Assembly (NCBI GenBank): GCA_002747255.1
Contig: PDUC01000035.1
Coordinates: forward strand, 21,206 to 85,205
Direction of reading: 5' to 3'
Source: Acidobacteriota bacterium
GTDB lineage: Bacteria > Acidobacteriota > Holophagae > Acanthopleuribacterales > Acanthopleuribacteraceae
Length of the DNA stretch: 64,000 nucleotides
Shown here: positions 36,601 through 45,242 of the stretch, in pieces
Position numbering within the stretch: the stretch's first letter is position 1
Layout: every line of letters begins with the position of its first letter
Made by a program: the position numbers and the translations under genes
The notes under the pieces: generated by a model
The model's database searches: none
Seen by the model: only the letters and a program-made list of their open reading frames with translations
Told to the model about the DNA's origin: nothing

Positions 36601-37888
36601 TTTTTGCCGCGTTGAGTAAGACGTCGGTTGCGATGGCTGGCCGCAGGGCGTTTAGAGGTCTGATGTCCATGAGCGATTGACACTTCTTGAACACGCCTTT
36701 TGCCTCTTTATGGAACGGGTGGATTGTCAGTACTTCCTCGAGCACACGCATTGCCTGGTATGGGTGACCCGATTTGATGTAGTTTTTTGCCGTTTGGGTT
36801 TTAGTCTCCAATTCATCGTGGTTCAACATGTCTGCTAGTTCATTGGCGACATCCTTTAATTCTGCTCTGACACCAAATAATCGGATGAGAAGTTCAAGTT
36901 GAGGTAACGCTTCTTTTGACTTCCCCTTTAAGACGTGCTCTTTGAGTTTTGAAAACTCGGATTGAAACTCTTTGGATTCCGCCTCATCCAGGTCTTTGTC
37001 CGATGTGTGGGTAAACGGACGGAACATAACTTGATTCAGTGGCGAAAGCAGCAGGAAAAGAGCTTCTCGCAGTTCGGAAAAACTACCAAAACGTTGGTTT
37101 TTTCTTTTAGCCAGCATCCTTTGCAGTACCCTCGCTAAGCCGATATTGATTTCCGGATTAAGTGCCTGAGGGTTGGGCGGCATGGATTTTAAATGCGCGT
37201 TCATGACATCCTGATAGGGTCCGGAAAAAGGCTGCCTGCCTGTTACCATTTCAAACAGAATTAACCCGAGAGAGTAAATATCAGAAGCTATAGTCAGTTC
37301 CTGGTCGCCAAAATGCTCTGGAGAAAAATAGGCTGCGTCCCAGTAATGCTGGGCTCCAATTTGTTTGCCCAGCAGATTTTCCATTTCATAGAGGCCATAG
37401 TTTTTTACGAACATATCACCGGAGGGCAGAATAATCAGATTGCTTGGCTTGAGCTGGAAATGAGCCGTTCCTCTGGAATAAATCGTTTCAAGTGATTTAA
37501 TGACTTGAAGGATGAGCGGTATTGCTCGGTCGGGTTTCAGATTGCTGATTTTGGAGAGATAGGATTTTAGGTCGATTCCAGGTTCGTATTTTGAGAGAAA
37601 ACCGAGATGTTCTCCAACGCGCTCCAAGCCCGCTGTTTTTTGAATGAGAGGCTCATTCATATCCTGAAGCGTGAAGCCAAAATCCTGCCATAAGTTATTC
37701 AGTGCTTCTTCCTGATGTGGCTCAATGTGGTACAAACGCGCCCAGAAAAGCTCACCACTTTCTTGTTTGGTGAGCAGAACCTCTGTCCAGAAGGCACCCA
37801 GTTCCAGAATGTCATTGACAAAATACTCAGGTTGGGCCTTTTTGTTCAACCAATTGCGGTACTTAGCTATTCCGGGAATTCGATTCAT
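33611..37888 (-). CDS. Pseudokinase-TPR-transmembrane-C2-like giant protein
   Basis: A 1425-residue protein, start set by TTAGGAGAC. Residues ~20-290 are a Ser/Thr-kinase fold: FSPEHFG and ASDIYSLGLILFEMVTGRQPF keep the APE and helix-F parts. The catalytic signatures are lost: HRDLKPxN is HFQLKPSN (143-150), DFG is NYG (163-165), and no VAxK lysine is evident in ELFWARLYHI. Residues ~300-750 are helical repeats of TPR type. After a Pro/Thr/Ser-rich linker and KKKKN comes one membrane segment (about 832-852), then more TPR and coiled coil. The last ~110 residues (FTLVIKKAINLPSS ... NPQWNHVCQF ... SLGSVTIPKIPL) look like a C2 domain. The Lys-rich flank predicts the kinase-like part in the cytoplasm. 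Confidence 0.85.
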   Translation of the reverse strand: MNRIPGIAKYRNWLNKKAQPEYFVNDILELGAFWTEVLLTKQESGELFWARLYHIEPHQEEALNNLWQDFGFTLQDMNEPLIQKTAGLERVGEHLGFLSKYEPGIDLKSYLSKISNLKPDRAIPLILQVIKSLETIYSRGTAHFQLKPSNLIILPSGDMFVKNYGLYEMENLLGKQIGAQHYWDAAYFSPEHFGDQELTIASDIYSLGLILFEMVTGRQPFSGPYQDVMNAHLKSMPPNPQALNPEINIGLARVLQRMLAKRKNQRFGSFSELREALFLLLSPLNQVMFRPFTHTSDKDLDEAESKEFQSEFSKLKEHVLKGKSKEALPQLELLIRLFGVRAELKDVANELADMLNHDELETKTQTAKNYIKSGHPYQAMRVLEEVLTIHPFHKEAKGVFKKCQSLMDIRPLNALRPAIATDVLLNAAKRLRDEPALFALARVLLADPENQEALAALESLQGEQDPQEKRLEAVRLKRDSGQFTEALAMLDSLIAEFPQNHRAVNLRKQIAEQVHIMSSEKPISSGETIPIGIEDDIGTEFTVDMNEQPLLEEGILNVQIAIQNRQFDTARKELSELKAKFPDGHTLKELEERLHSALKKDFIKKTEKRLRQLIQNGNDEEADKLVNELLKEDPNHGFAKVILKKLEQKRDGLSASKAMYEQILELENQGKIEQALETMRKGIGKVPRTQQLLDLEKRLTDKHKTQSEVTWLLTESQTLISKGNLQMAGEKLHRILNMQPDHTEARELLDSIQKDNPFSTLDISSNSSTSSYPPYTPTKIYTPPSHSTQDSDPLPSLQPEIPPTPEAAPEHVEVTKKSTPASSSEPKKKKNLLIPILVAAVFVAAAGAVGLWFHRQSQQNEAWQLMFDEAKQAEESENWEEALTKWKALVQENPEYNDSLGRLRDLEERIKNRENQISDYLERARSYMEDGYFYDDSNQNAIAMLRKVFEIEPDNEEAKQVRQQILDTEIQTATNLLEDERVLEAREKYQIIQVIDPTFKNEVFEEKVKNWLDETLILPAMDQINAAIKRKKWDKALELSSQLREQIEPIPALDEAWQTVFDSLQADIQDEKLSKSRKLAKLDLMARIQPENADLLLERNELSRELNQAKIDKLVKRMEKAYKSRQLVTAGRRAKELLSLDSEHELARKRLNDVIGKLKRKAQSEADSHPSKAISTYRSLLQIEKMKVYRKEISRLETRLKHFNSSIERVHESMNKPYDELHKVVIKALDNSKGFENERDFSFIKNLKTGIEKEKTELNKLVDWEKQVRADTSVTYASILEKLSEAKGFEYGFSKQTLARLKAQYEDRIQNYTGNFTLVIKKAINLPSSRGILSRTPNAFAIVSIAGNTCQTDPIKSKNPQWNHVCQFSTNQPSSIGIIIKSKGSLKKISSLGSVTIPKIPLSGKDQQFASSKGWTIVLDIRRAR

Positions 37889-38191
37889 GTCTTGTCTCCT
37901 AATGAATCATATCTTTGCTTTTAACATGATTCCACTATAGCACAACTCCTCCGGTTTTGGCAGGTAAGAGTCACGTCATCTGCATGTCATGGAGGCAGAT
38001 TGCCAGCTTTCTGTTGTTATCTGCTCTCCTTGGTGGCGTTTCAGAGTGAAAACGGTCCTTTTTACGGATGAATTGAAGGTGATCCTGATGGTTTCGTTTT
38101 AATGACACTGGACGAAGAGGCTCCTGTTCGGCGTTTTGTAAAATGCACGGTTTAGAAAAATGTCAAAAAGGAATGAATACACTTTCGCGTG
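37889..38191. other. Intergenic region between pseudokinase and export operon
   Basis: 303 bases separating two minus-strand units. On the minus strand, TGTGCTATAGT (about 37933-37943 in plus coordinates) resembles an extended -10 element about 45 bases before the pseudokinase start; the -35 is poor. No open frame or terminator convinces me. Confidence 0.4.
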
Positions 38192-40591
38192 TTACTGGGT
38201 ACTCTCTTCCTTTCCAAAAACAGCAAACTGTTTGAGCAGGACGGGGGTCACGAAGTAATCTGTGGCCAGGGCCGAGAAAATGCCGGCTCCTATGAGAATA
38301 GCCATGTTGATGAATACCTTGACATCCGAAATCATAAAAGCGGAAAAGCTCAAGATCAGTACCAGTGAGGTGTAAAACATGGCGGAGCCCACCACCAGAA
38401 AGGTTCTGCGGGTGGCGGCCTGATAATTGCCGGTTAGCTGAAAGCCCAGCTGACTGTGGCTGATGAAATGAATGGTGTCGTCCACGGCCAGACCCAGCAG
38501 CATGGGCATCATCGTCACGGTCATCATGTCCAGCGGGATATTGGCGAAGCCCATGATGCCTGCCACGGCCAGGGCGGGTGCCACGTTGGGAATCATGCCG
38601 ATGAGACCCAGACGCAGGCTTCCAAAGACCAGACTCATAAGAAGCGTAATAATGACCAGGGCAACGAGAAAAGAAGCAATTTGTCCCCATGTCACGTAAT
38701 TTTGCATCACCGTGTATTGGGAAATGGATCCGATTAACAGCACGTGCGCGTTGGGGAAAAGCTCTTTGGCTCGTTTCTGTATGAACTTCAGTTCACGCAT
38801 GGCTTCCCCTGAATTGTAATCCGTCATTTCGACCATGAGTCGTAAGCGCTGATAGTCGTAGTCCACCCAGCGTTCGGCTTCGGCTCCACCGGCATTCTCG
38901 TAGAGAAGTAATTGCTGGGCAATTGCTTCGCGGGTTTCAGGAATGCGGTAGTAGGCCGCGTCTCCATCATTCATAACCTGATTCATGTCCTTGATTACAT
39001 CCAGCAGGGACGAGACTTTTTTGGTCAGAGGCAGGGTTTCCACTTCCTGGGTTAGAATATCGAATTTGTTGAGATTTTCCGGTTCTTTGACCATACCGGG
39101 TTCGGGAAATTCAATGGCAATTCCATAGGAGTAAAGTGAACCCACCGGGGTGTCGGCTATATGGGTAATGCGCTTCACATAGGGCACTTTCAGGCCAAAG
39201 GTACGGCGCACATCAAAGGAAACATCCATTTGGAAAAGGCCTGTCAGGCAAATGGCCACCATGACAAAAAACACGAGCAGTACGGTTTTAGGTCGGTTCA
39301 GCACCCGTTTCCCCAGCCAGAGCATCAGCTTGTCAACGCCTTGATGCCCCTTGTTGCTATCCGCGGCCCGGACTTGACCGGTTCGGGCATCATGGGGCGT
39401 TTCAAGGTCAATTGCCTTGTGAGGCGTTTTGTTTTTCCCAAAACTGAGCAGGGTTGGCAGCATGACGATTACCAGCACATAGATTACCCCGACCAGAGAG
39501 GAAGAAGTGAGTCCGATCCACCGGATAGGCCGCATGGGAACCATCCAGAAGGAGAGAAGAGCCACCATGGTGGTCAGGGCACAGAACAAAAGAGGCCATC
39601 CGGTTTCTTCTATGGCATGCAAAAGCGATTTTCTGCGATGGCCTGTGGCGGCCAGTTCCCTGCGGGAAAAGTTAAAAATATGAATGGAATAACTGGTGGT
39701 GATGGCAATTCCCAGGAAAATGGGTATGAAGACCATGGAGGGATCCACCGATATTCCCAGATAACCCTGAATTCCAAATACAACAATCATACTGCCAACC
39801 AGAGTGATAAAGGGAAAAATCACGCCCCGCACGTTGCGCAAAAAAAAGGCCAGCGTCAGCATGGTGACCAACAAGGCCAAACCCAACAGTTTGGGCGTTT
39901 CCCTGTCAAAAAAAGCCATTTTATCGTGAGCGATAACGGGTAGCCCCGTTAGTTTTGGGTTGAGAAAGGCGTATTGTTGCTGATCTGCCACTTCATGGGC
40001 CATGCGGCCAATGGCAAGTTCGGGATTTTCAATGCCTTTTTCACTCCAGTCATCGGGCAGGGGCTTTAAACGCAGCATCAGCCAGGTGTAACGGCCATCT
40101 TCGGAAACAAGGCGATTTTTAAGCGCTTTTTTAGCCAAGGCTTTGTATCGAATGGTTGAAAGACTCTCCCGGTCGGTGGGTATGGGGTCTGGAACCAACT
40201 GATTGATATCAATGCCCTCGGCGGTTCCGGTAATATATTCAAGGTCTGCCAGTGAAATCACATCGTCTGCATAGGGTACTTTTTGCCTTAGTTCCAGGCC
40301 GAGCTTGCGGATACCGGTAAGTGCTTCACGGGAAAATACGTTGTCCGTCTCGATCAGCACGCCACAGAACTCGTCATTTCCAAAGATGTCCTCAAATTCC
40401 TCTTTTACCTGCAATAGCTCATCATCTTCAAGAAACCAGCTTTCCACATCTGTTTCCATGCGTATCTGGTTGAGCCCGAAAAACGCTGCGGCAATTAAAA
40501 TAAAGAATGCGGCAATATTGAGTAAACGAAAACGCAGGATGATTTCGCCTGCAGCATAAAATCGGTCATTCATTTTCCTTATATCAAGCAT
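38192..40591 (-). CDS. RND/MMPL family inner-membrane transporter
   Basis: A 799-residue RND-superfamily permease with two repeats. Each has one N-terminal membrane helix, a large periplasmic loop and a bundle of five. The first loop starts with the DVESWFLEDDE motif. The helical signatures VFIPIFLGIAITTSYSIHIF and TMMPMLLGLAVDDTIHFISH are the paired sterol-sensing-like motifs of the COG1033/HpnN/MmpL branch; the second has the Asp-Asp typical of proton coupling and the first lacks it. Likely moves lipids or other hydrophobic compounds using the proton gradient. It follows the outer-membrane barrel gene by 8 bases. Confidence 0.88.
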   Translation of the reverse strand: MLDIRKMNDRFYAAGEIILRFRLLNIAAFFILIAAAFFGLNQIRMETDVESWFLEDDELLQVKEEFEDIFGNDEFCGVLIETDNVFSREALTGIRKLGLELRQKVPYADDVISLADLEYITGTAEGIDINQLVPDPIPTDRESLSTIRYKALAKKALKNRLVSEDGRYTWLMLRLKPLPDDWSEKGIENPELAIGRMAHEVADQQQYAFLNPKLTGLPVIAHDKMAFFDRETPKLLGLALLVTMLTLAFFLRNVRGVIFPFITLVGSMIVVFGIQGYLGISVDPSMVFIPIFLGIAITTSYSIHIFNFSRRELAATGHRRKSLLHAIEETGWPLLFCALTTMVALLSFWMVPMRPIRWIGLTSSSLVGVIYVLVIVMLPTLLSFGKNKTPHKAIDLETPHDARTGQVRAADSNKGHQGVDKLMLWLGKRVLNRPKTVLLVFFVMVAICLTGLFQMDVSFDVRRTFGLKVPYVKRITHIADTPVGSLYSYGIAIEFPEPGMVKEPENLNKFDILTQEVETLPLTKKVSSLLDVIKDMNQVMNDGDAAYYRIPETREAIAQQLLLYENAGGAEAERWVDYDYQRLRLMVEMTDYNSGEAMRELKFIQKRAKELFPNAHVLLIGSISQYTVMQNYVTWGQIASFLVALVIITLLMSLVFGSLRLGLIGMIPNVAPALAVAGIMGFANIPLDMMTVTMMPMLLGLAVDDTIHFISHSQLGFQLTGNYQAATRRTFLVVGSAMFYTSLVLILSFSAFMISDVKVFINMAILIGAGIFSALATDYFVTPVLLKQFAVFGKEESTQ

Positions 40592-40599
40592 TGCAAACC

Positions 40600-41880
40600 T
40601 CAGTAGTTGTATTTGGCCTTAATCCAGAACTGGGAGTTGTTTTCATAGGCTTTAAACAACCCTTTATGGCCCTGAAAAATGTCCAGGCCAGCTGACAGGT
40701 GAAAACCGTCAGATACTTCATAGTCCGTCTTGATTCGGTCGTAAAGACCGCTGTCTTCACAGTCGATGTAAATCATGTTGGAGAGGGTCAGCCGCTCATT
40801 CATGAGCTTTTTTGAAACATTCAGGGTGCAGAGAAAACGGTTTGCCGGAGCTGAAAGAACCGGTTCGTGATTCAAAATGGATTCACCCACCAGCTGAGCG
40901 GTAAGGGTCCAGTCATGGCCGGGAGTCCAATCCACTCCGGCCAGCCATTTGACGAGATTTTTGACCAGAGGTTCAAGGGTTAAAGAATCACAGGCAAGGC
41001 GTTGTCCCCGGTAGAAGGCCGTTTCTCCGCGAAAAACAAAATCCGACCAGGGCCTGGAAAAGGCAAGTCCGTAGATGGTTACCCGGTGGTGTCTGGGGCT
41101 CAGTATCAGGGAATCATCGTGATTGGGTGCATCCACCACAGGATGAAGTACCGGGGTGTCATCCCAGCTGTAGAAGACCGAAGCCGCCACGTCCAGGCCG
41201 GAAAAATAGCCCGACATCCTGAAGGCGACTTCCGTGTTTTCAAACGACGTGTCAGGGGTGTCTGCCGGCAGAAAAACGATGCCGTTTTGGTACTCGGCAT
41301 GCTGGGATACAGCCCAGGGGTTGTCGCCTTCGGGATAAACCGCTTCGCGAAACACCGGAACAAGAATCAATTCACTTGTAAACGTGTTCCCTAAATAGCG
41401 AAAACGGGCCGCATCTACCGGCATGCGTATTTCATCCATTTCCCGCGTGAGCGATTCCGTAAAGTCCGGCGGTGAAATTACATCCGTAATTTGTACACCG
41501 TCGGCCTGTCCCCAGATGATGATCTGGCGACCCATGCGCATGTCCCAGGTGTCATCCACGTGCTCAACCCAGCACTCGCGAATATCGGTTCCGGTTTCTT
41601 TGGCAATTGTCCAGTTTTTTTCGCCATCCAGGGAACAATACAGGTAAAGCCACTTGAAATCGGCCCTTGTCTCGAGCCGGATTCGAGCTCTGGAGGTGAT
41701 TTTATCGTGGGGTGGTTTGGTTCTGATGGAGTGAATGGTATCCAGGTGTCCAGAAACTTCCAGCCAGTTGGGCAACGTTCTTTTTGGCTCCCCTGAGAAA
41801 GAGGGTATTCCCGCGAGAAGCGGCAGCACAAAAATCAGCTGTCGGAAGGCGAGAATCCGGAAGTGCTTTCTCGACATCAA
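40600..41880 (-). CDS. DUF1302-type outer-membrane beta-barrel
   Basis: A 426-residue exported protein. A signal peptide with a hydrophobic stretch near residues 12-30 is followed by alternating beta-strand sequence ending in an aromatic residue (FWIKAKYNY), typical of outer-membrane barrels. The segment RMGRQIIIWGQADGVQITDVISPPDFTE matches the conserved 'GRQxxxWGxADxxxIxDVxNPxD' of DUF1302. These barrels are often encoded beside RND pumps and DUF1329 or LolA-like proteins. Its start overlaps the stop of the LolA-like gene by four bases (ATGA), indicating translational coupling. Confidence 0.8.
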   Translation of the reverse strand: MMSRKHFRILAFRQLIFVLPLLAGIPSFSGEPKRTLPNWLEVSGHLDTIHSIRTKPPHDKITSRARIRLETRADFKWLYLYCSLDGEKNWTIAKETGTDIRECWVEHVDDTWDMRMGRQIIIWGQADGVQITDVISPPDFTESLTREMDEIRMPVDAARFRYLGNTFTSELILVPVFREAVYPEGDNPWAVSQHAEYQNGIVFLPADTPDTSFENTEVAFRMSGYFSGLDVAASVFYSWDDTPVLHPVVDAPNHDDSLILSPRHHRVTIYGLAFSRPWSDFVFRGETAFYRGQRLACDSLTLEPLVKNLVKWLAGVDWTPGHDWTLTAQLVGESILNHEPVLSAPANRFLCTLNVSKKLMNERLTLSNMIYIDCEDSGLYDRIKTDYEVSDGFHLSAGLDIFQGHKGLFKAYENNSQFWIKAKYNY

Positions 41881-42665
41881 AGGCGACCCCGCTGAATGGT
41901 TGCCACCCGGAAGACCTTGTCATCCACTCCGGTGTTCAGCTCCATCTTGCTGATTGCCATGATGGTCTTGTGTTGGCGGGAGACGTTGTCCATTTCGGAG
42001 CGGAAGGTTATCCAGATGCCGTCTTGCTGACGTACATCCAGTGCGCGATAGACTTTTACCAGTCCGTCCTTGTCGTAGTACTCTCCCTTGACAATAAGAT
42101 GCGACTTTTTATCAATCCACAGGACCTTGCGGGTGTATATGTCTTCGGGATCGATGGGAATGGATTCCACTTTCCAGCAATCCATACCTTGGACCTGCTC
42201 ATGGCCCAGCAGGGTGTGGGTGTCTTCGTCCACATTGCGGTCGCCCATGTCGTCGTAGGTGTAGTCGGTTCCCATGAAGTATTCCTTTTTGGAAGAACCG
42301 CTGATGCGGCGCACCTTTTTCATGGCCGGCAGGTAGAGCCACTTGTCGTCTTCCTGTTCCGGCTGGTCGTATTCCCATGAAAGAAACATGGTTCCCCGCA
42401 CATCCGCAGGCTCGCGAAAAATCATTACAGACTTTCTGTCCTTGCCATAATCCTTGGAGAGACTCTCCACGGTACGCACCCGTTCCCGGTTTCTGCGGTT
42501 GACGAGACGCATGGTCAGAATCATGTGCCGGTCGTCTCCATCGGGACGTTCGTCTTCCAGAACCATGACATCCCTGCCGGTCATTTCCCCGGCCAGGCAA
42601 AGATGTCCACCGCTGATTACAAAAATAACAAATACAATCAGGTGTTTTAATTTAAGCGTTTTCAA
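41877..42665 (-). CDS. Periplasmic LolA-like outer-membrane lipoprotein-sorting protein
   Basis: A 262-residue exported protein: signal peptide (LIVFVIFVISGGHLCLAGE), then a LolA/LolB-like half-barrel. Landmarks of this group (outer membrane lipoprotein-sorting protein, PF17131) are SVMIFREPADVRGTMFLSWEYD, DKWLYLPAMKKVRRISGSSKKEYFMGTDYTYDDM and CWKVESIPIDP. LAGE lacks a lipobox, so it is soluble in the periplasm. It leads an operon with the barrel and RND pump, so it probably ferries a lipid-like cargo between inner-membrane pump and outer membrane. Confidence 0.85.
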   Translation of the reverse strand: MKTLKLKHLIVFVIFVISGGHLCLAGEMTGRDVMVLEDERPDGDDRHMILTMRLVNRRNRERVRTVESLSKDYGKDRKSVMIFREPADVRGTMFLSWEYDQPEQEDDKWLYLPAMKKVRRISGSSKKEYFMGTDYTYDDMGDRNVDEDTHTLLGHEQVQGMDCWKVESIPIDPEDIYTRKVLWIDKKSHLIVKGEYYDKDGLVKVYRALDVRQQDGIWITFRSEMDNVSRQHKTIMAISKMELNTGVDDKVFRVATIQRGRL

Positions 42666-43259
42666 AGATAACCTCCATCATTTTCTCCGCTGAAAGTTAA
42701 CCCTGTACGACCTTGAAAGGTCTCTGTCTAGCTGGCAACACCTCGCTTTTCGAGATATTAAGGGCACAAAGCCAGGTGCTGTGTGGAGCCGGGCTTTCAA
42801 TCCACTGGCCTGGTTTCGCGTATTTCCCGTTCACGTACACAAACGGGCTCATGGTGAACACAAAAGAAATCCGTTCAGAAGGACCCTGAACAGCTCTCTT
42901 CTCATGTGGCGTAATTGAGACTCGTTCTCAATAAGGTAGTTCGAGATTAAAGGTTTCGAGGTGGCATGTCAAGGAAAAAGAGCGGTGACTCGCTTATTTC
43001 GTTGCGTTGATTTCCCATTTGTTTCGTTTGAAAACAGAACCGCGGATGACGCTGATTTCGGCAGATGACACCCTATGGTTATGCTCCAGATTTTGAAATA
43101 TAAATTTCCTAATTTAATTGCAAGCCGTGTTTGCAGGTTGTGCAGTTTAAAAAGCCTTTTCGGGAAGCGTTTTTTCGTGAGTTTCCGTGTTTTTCGTGGC
43201 TGAAAGGAAAAAGCAGGCAGCTTCAAGTGTCATATGGGCAGGAGAAATCTTTTTAGGGT
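42666..43259. other. Intergenic region upstream of the export operon
   Basis: About 590 bases between two minus-strand genes. It should carry the export operon promoter. The 85-codon minus frame in it has no ribosome-binding site, low complexity and no family. Three TTTCGTG/TTTCCGTG copies stand within 43173-43200, which is the only pattern I noticed. Confidence 0.45.
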
Positions 43260-44306
43260 TTACAGACCTGGCAACTTGGCAGCCCAAAGGTCATGATCCC
43301 ATAAAAGACTTTGGTGACCAAGTATGATCGTTTTATTATCTAAAATGGTAAACAGTGGCATGGTTAAACAACATTTATTTGAACCATCGGCATTTTTTGG
43401 AAAGTCGTTTCCTTTTCCGATAAACTCGTAAACATGCTTTACTTCTCCTGTTCCAGGGTTTACCTGAAGTAACCTTCTGGGTGCAACCATCAACCAAATG
43501 TACCCCTTGAATGTTTTGACATCGGTGAAAATGGGTAAAAGAGAGTTTGTTTTATCGGAATGGAGCCCTTGCATGCTTTCAGAAAACTGATATTGAATGG
43601 CATTATCTTGGACTTCAATGGTCTTGAGGAGCTCAAATTGATCATTGAAAACCTTATACACAGGTTGAAACATAAAAACACAGTACCAATTGGGTTTGCT
43701 GTATATCCAAAAAGTGTCGTAGAATGCTCGCTGCACTTGCAAGGCCGCCATATCAACTTGTTTGGGAAGTTTCCCTACGTGGTAAGCTTTATTATCTCGA
43801 TGATCCGCAACAAGTCCCAAGGCCTCGTTTTCAATCTGGGAGCACCATGGAGTGATGGTGATCCCTTTATTGGATGCAAAGACATTGGAAGTTGGATGCC
43901 AACTACAACCATTTGACCGAATAGCACTTTTAAAGGATTTTATAAACGCTCCATCCAGACTGTAAAGAGAGAGCTTGTTACGGAGATTGCTTAAAATCCA
44001 CAGCTGTTTCGAGGCTCGATCGATGCTTATGGCTGTAACGTCGTTATCAAACTCTCCAGGCCCCTGACCATGACTGCCAATTCGATTTAATACATGACCG
44101 GATGGATCAATAACGACGATTTGAAACTCATCCATGCCTCTGATAAAAATGTTTGATCCATCCGTTTCAATTTGATTTAAGCTCTGCAAAAAGAAAGGAT
44201 CTTCGGATTCGGCATGGTCTCTGATATCAATGGGCTGAACCGTTAAAACAGTGTGATTGTCAGAATGAACATCAAAGAAAAATAGAAAGCTCAATAGTAA
44301 AAACAC
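43260..44306 (-). CDS. Exported 6-bladed beta-propeller protein
   Basis: Starts at GTG 44306 with AAAGGAGAT upstream. The 348-residue product has a signal peptide (FLLLSFLFFFDVHS) and then propeller-like repeats with the pattern seen in NHL/6-bladed propeller proteins: IFIRGMDEFQIVVIDPSGHVLNRIGSHGQGPGEFDNDVTAIS, LWILSNLRNKLSLYSLDGAFIKSF, and later LLQVNPGTGEVKHVYEF. The GxGPGEF segment is typical of the group often annotated '6-bladed beta-propeller'. Probable ligand- or protein-binding role in the envelope. No operon partner. Confidence 0.78.
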   Translation of the reverse strand: MFLLLSFLFFFDVHSDNHTVLTVQPIDIRDHAESEDPFFLQSLNQIETDGSNIFIRGMDEFQIVVIDPSGHVLNRIGSHGQGPGEFDNDVTAISIDRASKQLWILSNLRNKLSLYSLDGAFIKSFKSAIRSNGCSWHPTSNVFASNKGITITPWCSQIENEALGLVADHRDNKAYHVGKLPKQVDMAALQVQRAFYDTFWIYSKPNWYCVFMFQPVYKVFNDQFELLKTIEVQDNAIQYQFSESMQGLHSDKTNSLLPIFTDVKTFKGYIWLMVAPRRLLQVNPGTGEVKHVYEFIGKGNDFPKNADGSNKCCLTMPLFTILDNKTIILGHQSLLWDHDLWAAKLPGL

Positions 44307-44585
44307 GGTGATCTCCTTTTGTTGAAGCTGGTTCTTGGTTATCCGGAAAATATGTTATTGTCAATTATAGACAATTTGGTTATTGATTACAAGCGGCTCT
44401 TTGATTGAGCGCTCGAGGCTATATGGTGAAAATTTCTCTCAGCACCTTTGATTCCAGATTGCTTTACGTTGACCTGGACACAAGATGGTGGATGAAAAAT
44501 AAAATGAAAAAAACAGCAGTCAGGCATTTTTGCGCACAATTCCAGGCTATGAACTTGTTGGAACCACTTCTATCTCTCTTCCGGT

Positions 44586-45242
44586 CTAGTTTTCGTATGC
44601 CTTCAAAACATCCAGAAGCTGCATGGGGTGATCGATGATGTGGCGGGCATGGTTGACTTCCAGTTCTTCTCGCGGCCTGAATCCCCAGGTGACACCCACA
44701 CTGGCCATGCCTGCGGCCTTGGCTGTCAACATGTCGATTTTGGTGTCGCCAATAAAGAGGCATTGCGACTGGTTGACGTCAAGTGGTTTGATGATGCCCC
44801 AAACACCTTCGGCTGAGGGTTTTTTGGGGATACCGTCTATTTGTCCTCTCACCGTTTTAAAAGGAACATCGGGGAAAAAATGATGGACACACTTCTGGGT
44901 GATCCGGTCGGGTTTGTTGGAAAGAACGCAGAGCGTCCACTTGCCTGTCAGAGCTTTCAGCATGTTCTCGATGCCATCGTAAGGCCCGGACTTGTCCGCC
45001 CAATGGAGACCGTAGTCAGCTAAAAATTCAGCGAGCAGTCGTGGAACGAGTGCCTGCTGCTGGTGGGGAATGGCCTTTCTGACGAGATTTTCGGCTCCTT
45101 CTCCGACAAAATAGCGGTAAGCGCTTAGAGGGTGCACTGGAAAATCGTTGCGTTTTAAAACGCGGTTCATCGATCTTCCTATACCTTGGAGTGTGTCGAG
45201 AAGTGTTCCATCTAAATCAAAAATAAGAGTTGTAACAGCCAT
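44586..45242 (-). CDS. gph: HAD-superfamily phosphatase, phosphoglycolate phosphatase-like
   Basis: ATG 45242 has AAGGACG upstream and begins the fold exactly (MAVTTLIFDLDGTLLDT); an upstream in-frame ATG would add 14 unrelated residues. The 218-residue product keeps all HAD motifs: DLDGT (nucleophile and acid/base Asp), the C1 cap with the small helical bundle, LSNKPD (Ser), KPSAEGV with the lysine, and FIGDTKIDMLTAKAAGM. This arrangement fits Gph or related haloacid-type phosphatases. Phosphoglycolate is the likely but not proven substrate. Confidence 0.85.
   Translation of the reverse strand: MAVTTLIFDLDGTLLDTLQGIGRSMNRVLKRNDFPVHPLSAYRYFVGEGAENLVRKAIPHQQQALVPRLLAEFLADYGLHWADKSGPYDGIENMLKALTGKWTLCVLSNKPDRITQKCVHHFFPDVPFKTVRGQIDGIPKKPSAEGVWGIIKPLDVNQSQCLFIGDTKIDMLTAKAAGMASVGVTWGFRPREELEVNHARHIIDHPMQLLDVLKAYEN

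Noticed and set aside
33611-37888. Active Ser/Thr protein kinase
   Set aside because: The HRD aspartate, DFG aspartate and a VAIK lysine are all missing, so a catalytic kinase call is not supported.
42969-43226. 85-codon minus-strand frame
   Set aside because: No ribosome-binding site, repetitive basic composition and no recognisable domain; it overlaps the repeat-like TTTCGTG stretch.
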